Source: Pogostemon cablin | Lineage: Eukaryota > Streptophyta > Magnoliopsida > Lamiales > Lamiaceae | Reading direction: 5' to 3' | Assembly: GCA_023678885.1 (NCBI GenBank) | Contig: CM042975.1 | Coordinates: 30,297,405 to 30,361,404, forward strand | Length of the DNA: 64,000 bases | In this document: piece after piece, positions 12,371-22,620 of the stretch | Position numbering within the stretch: the stretch's first letter is position 1 | How the letters are laid out: each line of letters begins with the position of its first letter | Notes under the pieces: model-generated | Database searches by the model: none | The model's input: only the letters and a program-made list of their open reading frames with translations | What the model was told of the DNA's origin: nothing | Translations under genes and position numbers: made by a program

Positions 12371-12700
12371 AGCCGGACCGGGTCAATCAGACGGATCCGG
12401 GTCAGACCCAGCAGAACCGGGTCGGTCCAGTGGGTCAACCCGTAGCCGGAATCACCGGAGAACACGGCCGCAAGCGGAGGCGCGTGACACCCACGTGCCG
12501 TTTCCGGCGAGGTGCGTGTGTTGCACGCGCCGGCAGCGCGTGTGTTTCACGCGCCAGAACTCAGACTGCGCACAGCCGCGCGTGGTGGCGCGTGCGGGCG
12601 CGTGGCATCCAGTGACGGCGGCTACCGGCGCGTGGGAGCGCGTGCTGGCGCGTGGATGTGTTCTGTCGGCGCGTTGGGGCGCGTGCGGGCGCGTGCAATC
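12371..12700 (+). repeat. E3 GC-rich leader block with iterated GCGCGTG
   Basis: Same composition and motif order as in E2: GGGTC-type repeats, then many GCGCGTG units up to GCGCGTGCAATC. It lies wholly within the predicted leader intron. Confidence 0.75.
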
Positions 12701-13113
12701 TTTTTCCAGCCACTGTTTGATGTTTCCGACGTGTTTTCGATGCGTTGAGTCCGATGGTGATGTTTTCGAGAATGTTTGACGTCGTCTTTAGTGTGTATGT
12801 GTGTTTTTGCTTCATTTAATGACATATTTATTGAATACGAACCTACGGGGTGGCTATTTGGTTGCAATTTTTGAAGAATATGCACCTTTATATGTCATTT
12901 AATACTATATTCATGGTGTTTTGGTGATGTTTGAATTGTTCAAACTCCTGTAGCCTATGAAAGTGGGAGCCAAGTTGGACTGATTCACTTGTGAATATAC
13001 CTATTGCATCTTGGAAAGTTGTTTCCATATGCATTAAATGGAGAGGAAATTCATGTGATATAGTTTGACTAACACTGGTATGTTTGTTTTTGGTTGCTCG
13101 TTTTCTCAGAGGC

Positions 13114-13662
13114 ATGTCAGGACCGGGAACAATTTCAGAGGAAGACATTAGCACTAAAAATGAAATCCTCCATGAATTCTTGAATTATAAAATGAAGCCT
13201 ACACACAACATAAGGGACCACGCAATTGATTTGATTGAACTCTACAACCGATTATTGCCTTTGATTTATAGCAATGCAATTCCACGTGATAAGTATTTCG
13301 AAGTTTCCTGTCCTGAGACCTGGGCGAACACTTTGCCTCATTACCTACAAAAGGATTTTTGGGCTCAGTGGGAGACTTATGAAGTGAAGCCTAATGGTCG
13401 ACAAATTATGGAAGATTTGGTTGATGTTTCTGTAGCAAGAGATAGGACACAGGCACTAAGATCGGCCTGCTTAAGGATGGGAAGGATTCGACGTTCTGAT
13501 TCTTTAAGACTAAGTGGTCGAGAGAAGCGTCGGATAAAGAATCCTCATATAGATCCTTTGGGGCAAGCTATCTATAGTGTGGGGACTAAGAAATTTGATT
13601 ATGAGCATCGATGGAAATCTAGTAATGATAAATTAGGGAGATTAATCCGTAGATTTCCTTAA
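13114..13662 (+). CDS. Leader ORF of E3, 182 aa, function unknown
   Basis: ATG 13114 is the first in-frame ATG after the predicted splice acceptor at 13109; the stop is TAA. The deduced protein is identical in E2-E6. The diverged copy B (51149-51697) has the same length. By hand count B differs by about 13 replacement and 6 silent changes, with no stop or indel. That ratio is compatible with weak or past constraint only. The acidic/helical N-terminal half vaguely recalls gag; the C-terminal half is basic. There is no zinc knuckle and no recognised enzyme motif. It could be an accessory gag-like gene or a captured host exon. Confidence 0.6.
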   Translation: MSGPGTISEEDISTKNEILHEFLNYKMKPTHNIRDHAIDLIELYNRLLPLIYSNAIPRDKYFEVSCPETWANTLPHYLQKDFWAQWETYEVKPNGRQIMEDLVDVSVARDRTQALRSACLRMGRIRRSDSLRLSGREKRRIKNPHIDPLGQAIYSVGTKKFDYEHRWKSSNDKLGRLIRRFP

Positions 13663-14004
13663 TTTATTTCCATTGTATTTCTAATTGGAAACTCAGGGAG
13701 TTCATTAGAATTTTTATGTTCATGACTTGTCAGACTTGGTGTTTTCGCTATTGTGGATGGTTGTTTAAAGTTAAATTTATGAGTGGCTGTTCAATGTTAT
13801 TGTTAATTACTTGAACAATGTGTTTTATGTTTTGAAGCAAGAATCTAGTATTGTGACACTTGATGAGATTGATGATTAGTAGTCTCCGAGCTATTTTTCG
13901 AGATCAAGTCTTGTGTTATTTATTGAGATGTCTGTGTTTGGCTTAACGTAAAACTTAATAAAACATAAATAACATACTGAATCACTATAATCTCTAACAA
14001 AGAA

Positions 14005-14880
14005 ATGAACATCGAAATCTATTGTCATTGAGTTGCACAAAGGTGAGAAACTCAATAGTGACAATTATGACACAGACGTCATAAAATTTGGTACATACTG
14101 TATGAACAAGATGCATTGGATGCTATAAACCAAGTGATGGCTTATCCAGGCGTGGGTATTGGAAACCAAAGGAAGTGTGACCAAGGAGCATACCAGGCAT
14201 GGAAAGGGAAAATTCCATTTTCACGAGGTATTCTTGTAAGCTCAGTAATCGATGCGATGATTCATGAATCCAACTACACATGATATCTGGTTGTATCTAC
14301 GTGAGAAGTATGGAGGTACATCGATTACAAGGCTTATGCAGTTGACTATTAAGTTCGACACTTATAAAAGGAAACCTGATCATAACATTAGACAACATCT
14401 CAGGGAGATGTCTAATATGATAATCGAACTTAAGACTACCGGTCATATGCTCTCTAAGGATCAGTAAGTCCAAGCCTTAATACGCTCTTTACCTGATCAT
14501 AAGGAACATCTTAAAGTCAACTTGACACATAATGAAAGTATTAAAACTTTCAATGATGTTACTAGTCATGTTGAGCTGGAAGATGAGAAGCTCTGAGCCT
14601 CAAAGCCTTATTCTGGGGCCTTCTATGCCAGTTCTACTTCTAAAGGAGCTTCATGCTTCAAAAGGAAAAGGAATTGGAAGAAGAGAAAGAAGGACAGACG
14701 ATCTGATGGTGATGGTGGTAAGCCTGACGATAATCCAACTACAAAATTGATGAACAGAAAAAGGAAAACAAGTGTGATAAAAAGAATAAGAAAGATAAAA
14801 GCATGATGCCATTTTACAATTAAAGTAAGTTTGGTCATTATGCTCGTGAATGCCCTGATCCCGGGAGGGAAAAGGTGGAT
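14005..14880 (+). pseudogene. gag: E3 copia gag remnant
   Basis: Candidate start ATG 14005, with the frame lost within a few dozen codons. The UBN2-like core is open at 14264-14467 and ends in TAA. A Lys/Arg-rich region follows at about 14650-14800. The zinc knuckle near 14810-14872 keeps GHYAREC, but its first Cys pair is destroyed by a frameshift and an in-frame TAA. Confidence 0.85.
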
Positions 14881-14946
14881 TCATCTTATTCTATTTTGTG
14901 TGAAATTAATGTCTCAAGTACTGTCTTTCTGTCTGATTCTTATCCT

Positions 14947-17699
14947 TTGAGGATTATAGACTCGGGAGCAACGGACCATGTGACGAGAGACAGAGGAGCT
15001 TTTGTAGATTTTCGCCATGTTCCGAAGGGGACTAGGTAGAAATATGTAGGAAACAATGCATGAGTCGAAGTCAAAGGACTTTGGACTTGCAAATTGGTCC
15101 TTAACGATGGTCTGAACTTTATCCTACATGATGTTCTATATGCTCCGGAGATCACGCAAAATTTGATTTCTGTTTCAGTTATACGTAATTGGGTTATGAT
15201 GTACTGTTCACTAAAACTGTGGTAATTAGCATTAATGATACTTGTCGTGCATCTGGACATATAACTGATGGCTTTAAAGTTTTTTATATTGTAAAGAATG
15301 ATGTTTAGTAGTTATGATGATCATTCATATTCGCTAAACACTTGTTCTTCTAGCAATGCAAATGTGAATGATGTTTGGCATGCTAGATTAAGTCATGTTG
15401 AGCAAGATGGATGATAGACTTGTGAAAGGATTGTTGAATATTTCTTCTAAGGTCGAATTATCCAAATGCGAACATTATCTTGCTGGCAAAATGACTAGAA
15501 AATCTTTTGGTAAAGCCATTGTGTCTTAATCTCCATTAGTAGTAATCCATTCTGATATATGTGGTTCTATAAATGTGAGAGCACGACATGGAGCTCACTA
15601 TTTCATTACGTTCATTGATGATTATTCAGTCTATACGATATCTCACGTGTCTGAAGCATTGGATTGTTTTAGACGATACTTGAGTGAAGTAGAAGACATG
15701 AATATCTATCTGAACAATTCAAGGAATTTTGTAATGAAAGGATATAATCCGACAATCAACTTTTCCTTATACACCTCAACAAAATGGTGTTGCTAGAAAA
15801 GGAATAGGACTTTGTTGGAGATGGTAAGATCCATGATGGCACAAGCTATTATAACGAGATGCGTTATTTACGGGAGCTTATGTGCTTATCGCGTGCCTTC
15901 TAAGTCAGTTGCTTCGACTCCATATGAACTTTGGACGGGTAGAAAACCTGACTTGAGTAACCTTAGAGCTTGGGGATCAGCAGCTTTGTACATGATTCAT
16001 CGAGTCAGTATGAAAAGTTGGGTCCTAAAGGCAAACATTCTAAGGGTTACGTGTTCATAGGAGATGAAAATGAGAGCTTAACTGAGACAGAATCGCGTAA
16101 TGCTTATTTTTTGGAAACTGAATTTCCTAGTAGAAAGGGCATCAGGGATGCCGGACCTGTTTTCGAGATGGTAGGAAATCAATACCTACAAGATCCAAGT
16201 GGGAGTAATAAGCTGATGATGTGGATCTTGATAGTTGATGGTGTCTTGATAGATATTTGCCGATTGAGAATCAGGTGATTCTCAATGAGGGCATTTTGAC
16301 TACAGAAGACCATCATAAGTTATCTCATCTCGAAAAGTTCTAGGAAACATGTGCACAAAAGGCATTATGACATCGAAGGACAAACCTTCTTAGTTTCACC
16401 AGAAAATGGAGATGATTCTCCTGTTGACGAGGAAGAGCCTATGAACGTTACAGAAGCTCTAACTTGTCCGGCAAAGGAGAAATGGATGAAAGAGGAGATG
16501 AAGTCTATGAAGTCAAATCAAGTCTGGGGACTTGTAGATCTTTCAAAGGGACGAAAGAAAATTGAGAATAAATGGATTTTCAAAATCTAAAGAAATGCTG
16601 ATGACTCAATAGAGAGGTAGAAAGTTCGCTTGGTGATAAAAGGTTATACACTACAAGGGTATAGACTACGTAGAAACCACTTTTACCTGTAGTGAATTTG
16701 GCCTTGATTTGTCTACTGTTGGCTATAGTGGCTAGTATGGATTTAGAATTACAGCAAATGGATGTTAAGACCGTATTTCTCAGTAGAGAATTAGAAGAAG
16801 TAATCTACATGCAACAGCCTGTAGGATTTATTCTTCAAGGTCAAGAGGATAAAGTTTTTAAATAGAAGAAGTTGTTCTATAGACTCAAACTATCCTTTAG
16901 ACAGTGGTATTTGAGATTTCACACAATGATCATCTCATATAACTTTGTTATGATAAATGAAGACCACTGTGTTTACTTTAAACGGTTCAATAATTGTTTT
17001 GTGATTCTATCCTTGTATGTAGATGACATACTTCTAGCTGGAAATAGCAAAAAGAGTATCTTGAAACCATAAAAGGATGGTTGTCTTCAAATTTTGAAAT
17101 GAAAGATATGGGTGAAGTAGAGTACATACTTTGGTGTGTGGATCCATAAGGATTGTTCAAAGAAATTATTGGGTTTGTCTCAAGAGACTTACATTAAGAA
17201 ATTTTTAGAACGGTTCAAGATGGACACCTGCAAACCTATAGATACTCCCATTGCGGAAGGTGAATCATTGAGTCAACAAATGTGTCCCAAGACTCAAGAT
17301 GAAAAGAATAAAATGGCCAGAGTACCATATGCCAATGTGATTGACTGCAGATTATTCTTTCTGTTATCACTGAATGGGTATACAGATGTTGACTGGAGTG
17401 GTGATTTAGATAAACGTAAATCAACTCTCGGTTATGTCTTCTTGCTCTATGATGGAGCAATCTCATGGTGTAACAAGAAACAGACTTCATCTGCAGTTCA
17501 AGAGACTATTTGGTTGAGAAGATTCATGAAATATTTGGAGGTCTCAAACACTCCAGTGGGAGCTGTTTTAATTAATTGTAATAATCAGGTGGTTATTGCT
17601 TACACAAAAGATCCCAAATATCATGAAGAGACCAAACACATTGACATGAAGTTCAATTTTGTTAGAGATATTGTAGATAAGAAGAAAAGTGATTCTTAA
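14947..17699 (+). pseudogene. pol: E3 copia pol remnant (protease, integrase, RT, RNase H)
   Basis: Protease motif DSGAT at 14959-14973. The pre-integrase HARLSH box near 15375 is followed by stops. The integrase core frame contains HSDICG (first catalytic Asp, 15554-15556) and IDDYS, then jumps from EVED directly to a stretch normally lying after the second Asp; the catalytic Glu position falls at a frame break. RT pieces: 16351-16590, 16872-17072 with YVDD at 17016-17027, and 17136-17699, which fuses RT C-terminus to RNase H. There, about 60 residues between RVPYAN and GYTDVDW and the segment between KKQT and AVQE are absent compared with a normal copia element. Non-functional. Confidence 0.9.
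16263..16286 (+). repeat. Perfect hairpin in the integrase-RT spacer
   Basis: ATTGAGAATCA and TGATTCTCAAT, 11-bp arms with a GG loop. It is present in the direct copies, and in the minus-strand copies it lies in the unit that is tandemly duplicated (37713-37975 and 48311-48580). Confidence 0.8.
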
Positions 17700-18711
17700 T
17701 TACATTTCTACTCGTTTGAGTCTATGAAGGATTTAAAACGATGTATTGAATATGTACATGTATGTTAATGGAATAGTTAATGGCTTAACTATACATATAT
17801 GTTTTATAAATTATATGTGATGGTTCACATATAATAGTATGTCGGCAAGTAATGATTGGCTCTCTCATACGAGCAATCGCCTCTGGCTCAGTGGGAGCGC
17901 AGAGATGAGATTACGATAATTAATGTAATCGGGATAGATTTCGCCACGAATCTAATCCAACTTGTTGTAAAGCTAAATCGATGGAAATCCTATACCTTGG
18001 AGGGAGGATATCCGAGTTAAAGTGTATGGGACACACTTGAACTCTGATTTACACGATGTCTAAATTAGATGAAATAAGACATACGCTTTCTTGGAAGGAA
18101 GTTAAAGACATTGTGACATGTGTTTTAGGAAAACGACATGTGCTAAGTTGACCCTAACAGGATTGAGAAAATTATCTCTATTTTCTCAAAAGTATGAGTC
18201 CTTATCTATTGGTTACCCTTATGACTTTCTACTATGTTCTAAGTCTTCACTTTGGTGTTGCTACTTTAGCATGCTACCAAAAGAGCTATGGTTAATAACG
18301 GCGATGCGGTACATGTCTAGGAAAGCAGCTATAGTGGGAGACTGTAGATACTTAGTGAGATGGGAAGAACGTCTTAATTTAACATATACTATTGTGATTC
18401 ATTGACTAGTCAATCAAGCAGTGTCTTGATTATGAATACATAGTAATTTTGCAAAAGGGTTGAATATGCTCTGACAAATTCAGGGATTGAAAAGAGATAT
18501 GTCAATTTATGTTAAATGTTCAAGAGTTCTGGGGTATAGCGAGCTTGTTGAGTTTCATTGATAAACTGGTTGAGTTGCTATATATCTCTAACAAGTGTAT
18601 AGCGATTAAAACTCATATCTCGTGGGTCACACGATGTATTAATCTGTACGAGAATATGATTTATGAAGAAATTAGGTCAGGCGACTTTTGACTTCATATG
18701 TGAGTGGGAGA
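17700..18711 (+). other. E3 3' noncoding region
   Basis: About 1 kb with no recognised domain; 95-codon ATG frame at 18118-18405. Comparison with copy B gives 3 replacement and 1 silent change in that frame, so there is no sign of protein constraint. The strong conservation looks like recent common ancestry or RNA function. Confidence 0.7.
18700..18711 (+). promoter_or_regulatory. Polypurine tract of E3
   Basis: GTGAGTGGGAGA directly before the LTR start TGTAAATAAT; primer for plus-strand DNA synthesis. The same sequence precedes each 3' LTR of this family in the window. Confidence 0.75.
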
Positions 18712-19212
18712 TGTAAATAATATATATTATTATTTATTAAATTCCACATAAGAAGTGGATAAGGGAGACAGAAGGAGTTATGAAACCGTTACTCAACTCC
18801 TGTCTCCTTGGGATTTAATATACTGCGCGTCATGCAGTTGATGAAGGAGTGAGATACGCATTGCAGAGTGCAGAGGCTAAAACGTTTGTGTTCACGCTGA
18901 AGCGCATATACGTTTGCGTTACAGAACGCAGAACACAAGGCAGAAGCAGAACGCGCAAGCATTTCTCTCTCTCGTATTCTCTCCCGAAATCACACACAAA
19001 ATATCCAGTCATCATATTCCACAGTTAAAACACATTCGTGGAAATATATTCTCTCAACCCCGTGTTGGAGGATTGATCCAGAGATCACGGTTTAACAACG
19101 TGAGTATCAACCGGGTTCTTAAGATTCTTCCGCTGCAACATACACGGTGAGAGGTAAGTGAGATTACTCTCTTTGTATGTTTATTCGTTTATTGAACGTA
19201 AGATTTCCAACA
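18712..19212 (+). repeat. E3 3' LTR, 501 bp (11-bp deletion)
   Basis: Same ends as the other LTRs, but one of two CAGAACGCG direct repeats and the 2 bp between them are lost (AGCAGAACGCGCAAGC), a typical slippage deletion. It is followed by only three leader bases (TTG) before the sequence flips to the opposite strand at 19216. Confidence 0.92.
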
Positions 19213-19215
19213 TTG

Positions 19216-19483
19216 TTTGCTTGTACAGAAAAATGACGAAAATTCACATCTTAAAGCATTCATGGTGAATTACACATCATACATTCATATATCCACTGGA
19301 AACAAGGCAGTCTGCCTTAAGAACATATTTATGACACAATCAATGTCACATAATACATTTATCATATGACACCAAATACCAAATCATGTCATGTAATAGT
19401 ATTGAAACTTAAGGCAGAAAAACTTAAAACATTCCAGAGAGAAAACATAAACACGGAGTACCAACCATTGGCTCTGATACCAA
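19216..19483 (-). mobile_element. Inverted copia leader fragment
   Basis: Reverse complement of the first ~268 bp of the internal region, including an inverted primer-binding site (GGCTCTGATACCA at 19470-19482). It starts abruptly at TTTGCTTGTACAG, corresponding to 20774 in E4. Confidence 0.92.
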
Positions 19484-19994
19484 TGTTGGAAATCTTACGT
19501 TCAATAAACGAATAAACATACAAAGAGAGTAATCTCACTTACCTCTCACCGTGTATGTTGCAGCGGAAGAATCTTAAGAACCCGGTTGATACTCACGTTG
19601 TTAAACCGTGATCTCTGGATCAATCCTCCAACACGGGGTTGAGAGAATATATTTCCACGAATGTGTTTTAACTGTGGAATATGATGACTGGATATTTTGT
19701 GTGTGATTTCGGGAGAGAATACGAGAGAGAAAATGCTTGCGCGTTCTGTACGCGTTCTGCTTCTGCCTTGTGTTCTGCGTTCTGTAACGCAAACGTATAT
19801 GCGCTTCAGCGTGAACACAAACGTTTTAGCCTCTGCACTCTGCAATGCGTATCTCACTCCTTCATCAACTGCATGACGCGCAGTATATTAAATCCCAAGG
19901 AGACAGGAGTTGAGTAACGGTTTCATAACTCCTTCTGTCTCCCTTATCCACTTCTTATGTGGAATTTAATAAATAATAATATATATTATTTACA
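19484..19994 (-). repeat. Inverted copia LTR, 511 bp
   Basis: Reverse-complement LTR from TGTTGGAAATC to TATTTACA. It carries the duplicated CAGAACGCG motif, so it resembles the E4 LTR and not the adjacent E3 LTR. Confidence 0.93.
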
Positions 19995-20506
19995 TGTAAA
20001 TAATATATATTATTATTTATTAAATTCCACATAAGAAGTGGATAAGGGAGACAGAAGGAGTTATGAAACCGTTACTCAACTCCTGTCTCCTTGGGATTTA
20101 ATATACTGCGCGTCATGCAGTTGATGAAGGAGTGAGATACGCATTGCAGAGTGCAGAGGCTAAAACGTTTGTGTTCACGCTGAAGCGCATATACGTTTGC
20201 GTTACAGAACGCAGAACACAAGGCAGAAGCAGAACGCGTACAGAACGCGCAAGCATTTCTCTCTCTCGTATTCTCTCCCGAAATCACACACAAAATATCC
20301 AGTCATCATATTCCACAGTTAAAACACATTCGTGGAAATATATTCTCTCAACCCCGTGTTGGAGGATTGATCCAGAGATCACGGTTTAACAACGTGAGTA
20401 TCAACCGGGTTCTTAAGATTCTTCCGCTGCAACATACACGGTGAGAGGTAAGTGAGATTACTCTCTTTGTATGTTTATTCGTTTATTGAACGTAAGATTT
20501 CCAACA
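19995..20506 (+). repeat. E4 5' LTR, 512 bp
   Basis: TGTAAATAAT to TTTCCAACA; right half of the palindrome. Splice donor GT at 20448-20449. Confidence 0.93.
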
Positions 20507-20507
20507 T

Positions 20508-20520
20508 TGGTATCAGAGCC
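20508..20520 (+). promoter_or_regulatory. E4 primer-binding site (initiator tRNA-Met)
   Basis: TGGTATCAGAGCC one base after the LTR. Confidence 0.92.
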
Positions 20521-20984
20521 AATGGTTGGTACTCCGTGTTTATGTTTTCTCTCTGGAATGTTTTAAGTTTTTCTGCCTTAAGTTTCAATACTATTACATG
20601 ACATGATTTGGTATTTGGTGTCATATGATAAATGTATTATGTGACATTGATTGTGTCATAAATATGTTCTTAAGGCAGACTGCCTTGTTTCCAGTGGATA
20701 TATGAATGTATGATGTGTAATTCACCATGAATGCTTTAAGATGTGAATTTTCGTCATTTTTCTGTACAAGCAAAAGCATGTTTTGATTATACCACTGGAT
20801 AGGGCTCGTCGAGAGGAGTCCGTCAGTATTTTTTGTGCAATTTTTGGCCTTCTAAAACTCAAGATATGATTTTTTGAAGTTTTTTTCGAAATTGGGGCTA
20901 AACTGCAAAAGTTCAGAAACTTCAGGGGTTGATTTTTGAAAATTCGATAAAGTTCAGGGACTTGATCGTAATTTCGAAAAACCT

Positions 20985-21314
20985 GAAGCCGGACCGGGTC
21001 AATCAGACGGATCCGGGTCAGACCCAGCAGAACCGGGTCGGTCCAGTGGGTCAACCCGTAGCCGGAATCACCGGAGAACACGGCCGCAAGCGGAGGCGCG
21101 TGACACCCACGTGCCGTTTCCGGCGAGGTGCGTGTGTTGCACGCGCCGGCAGCGCGTGTGTTTCACGCGCCAGAACTCAGACTGCGCACAGCCGCGCGTG
21201 GTGGCGCGTGCGGGCGCGTGGCATCCAGTGACGGCGGCTACCGGCGCGTGGGAGCGCGTGCTGGCGCGTGGATGTGTTCTGTCGGCGCGTTGGGGCGCGT
21301 GCGGGCGCGTGCAA
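20985..21314 (+). repeat. E4 GC-rich leader block
   Basis: GGGTC repeats followed by iterated GCGCGTG, essentially identical to E3. Confidence 0.75.
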
Positions 21315-21729
21315 TCTTTTTCCAGCCACTGTTTGATGTTTCCGACGTGTTTTCGATGCGTTGAGTCCGATGGTGATGTTTTCGAGAATGTTTGACGTCG
21401 TCTTTAGTGTGTATGTGTGTTTTTGCTTCATTTAATGACATATTTATTGAATACGAACCTACGGGGTGGCTATTTGGTTGCAATTTTTGAAGAATATGCA
21501 CCTTTATATGTCATTTAATACTATATTCATGGTGTTTTGGTGATGTTTGAATTGTTCAAACTCCTGTAGCCTATGAAAGTGGGAGCCAAGTTGGACTGAT
21601 TCACTTGTGAATATACCTATTGCATCTTGGAAAGTTGTTTCCATATGCATTAAATGGAGAGGAAATTCATGTGATATAGTTTGACTAACACTGGTATGTT
21701 TGTTTTTGGTTGCTCGTTTTCTCAGAGGC

Positions 21730-22278
21730 ATGTCAGGACCGGGAACAATTTCAGAGGAAGACATTAGCACTAAAAATGAAATCCTCCATGAATTCTTGAA
21801 TTATAAAATGAAGCCTACACACAACATAAGGGACCACGCAATTGATTTGATTGAACTCTACAACCGATTATTGCCTTTGATTTATAGCAATGCAATTCCA
21901 CGTGATAAGTATTTCGAAGTTTCCTGTCCTGAGACCTGGGCGAACACTTTGCCTCATTACCTACAAAAGGATTTTTGGGCTCAGTGGGAGACTTATGAAG
22001 TGAAGCCTAATGGTCGACAAATTATGGAAGATTTGGTTGATGTTTCTGTAGCAAGAGATAGGACACAGGCACTAAGATCGGCCTGCTTAAGGATGGGAAG
22101 GATTCGACGTTCTGATTCTTTAAGACTAAGTGGTCGAGAGAAGCGTCGGATAAAGAATCCTCATATAGATCCTTTGGGGCAAGCTATCTATAGTGTGGGG
22201 ACTAAGAAATTTGATTATGAGCATCGATGGAAATCTAGTAATGATAAATTAGGGAGATTAATCCGTAGATTTCCTTAA
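21730..22278 (+). CDS. Leader ORF of E4, 182 aa, function unknown
   Basis: Same deduced protein as in E3, from ATG 21730 to TAA. Predicted leader intron 20448-21725 ends 4 bp before the ATG. The gag remnant follows 342 bp downstream. No motif allows a functional call. Confidence 0.6.
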   Translation: MSGPGTISEEDISTKNEILHEFLNYKMKPTHNIRDHAIDLIELYNRLLPLIYSNAIPRDKYFEVSCPETWANTLPHYLQKDFWAQWETYEVKPNGRQIMEDLVDVSVARDRTQALRSACLRMGRIRRSDSLRLSGREKRRIKNPHIDPLGQAIYSVGTKKFDYEHRWKSSNDKLGRLIRRFP

Positions 22279-22620
22279 TTTATTTCCATTGTATTTCTAA
22301 TTGGAAACTCAGGGAGTTCATTAGAATTTTTATGTTCATGACTTGTCAGACTTGGTGTTTTCGCTATTGTGGATGGTTGTTTAAAGTTAAATTTATGAGT
22401 GGCTGTTCAATGTTATTGTTAATTACTTGAACAATGTGTTTTATGTTTTGAAGCAAGAATCTAGTATTGTGACACTTGATGAGATTGATGATTAGTAGTC
22501 TCCGAGCTATTTTTCGAGATCAAGTCTTGTGTTATTTATTGAGATGTCTGTGTTTGGCTTAACGTAAAACTTAATAAAACATAAATAACATACTGAATCA
22601 CTATAATCTCTAACAAAGAA

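Larger units (their letters stand above)
11831..13109 (+). other. Predicted intron of the E3 leader (LTR donor to leader-ORF acceptor)
   Basis: The donor GAGAG|GTAAGTGAG matches the plant 5' splice consensus. A CTAAC branch-point match lies at 13069-13073, 36 nt before the acceptor. The acceptor GCTCGTTTTCTCAG|AGGC is followed after 4 nt by the ATG of the leader ORF. Splicing would remove the primer-binding site and the GC-rich block and bring the ORF close to the transcript start. Both sites are present in E2, E4 and E5; E6 has the donor in its divergent LTR (38057), and B keeps the acceptor. Inferred from sequence only. Confidence 0.5.
11377..19212 (+). mobile_element. Ty1-copia copy E3
   Basis: LTR 11377-11889, primer-binding site 11891-11903, leader ORF 13114-13662, gag remnant 14005-14880, pol remnant 14947-17699, 3' noncoding region, polypurine tract and LTR 18712-19212. 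The two LTRs differ by an 11-bp deletion in the right one. It is used as the reference copy here because it has few apparent sequencing errors. Confidence 0.93.
19216..20774. repeat. 1.56-kb near-perfect palindrome centred on an LTR-LTR head-to-head joint
   Basis: The left arm 19216-19994 is the reverse complement of the right arm 19995-20774. Arms are 779 and 780 bp, with one small indel noticed in the CT-rich run of the LTR. There is no spacer: the centre reads TTATTTACA|TGTAAATAA. Each arm holds a whole LTR plus about 268 bp of leader with the primer-binding site. Confidence 0.93.

Noticed and set aside
12430..12890. Several overlapping 60-155-codon frames on both strands in the GC-rich leader block
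   Set aside because: Arg/Ala/Gly-rich in every frame, a result of GCGCGTG iteration; no conserved start and different lengths in different copies.
13084..13113. A ten-codon longer start for the leader ORF
   Set aside because: The upstream extension starts at TTG; the first ATG is at 13114, right after the splice acceptor, which is more plausible in a plant.
14623..14884. Minus-strand frames rich in Phe/Leu (FLFLFINFVVGL...) as a membrane protein
   Set aside because: Antisense shadow of the Lys/Arg-rich gag region.
18118..18405. 95-codon ATG ORF in the 3' region as a real gene (also in E2, E4, E5, E6 and B)
   Set aside because: No recognised domain, interrupted by a stop in fragment A, and substitutions against B are mostly replacements.
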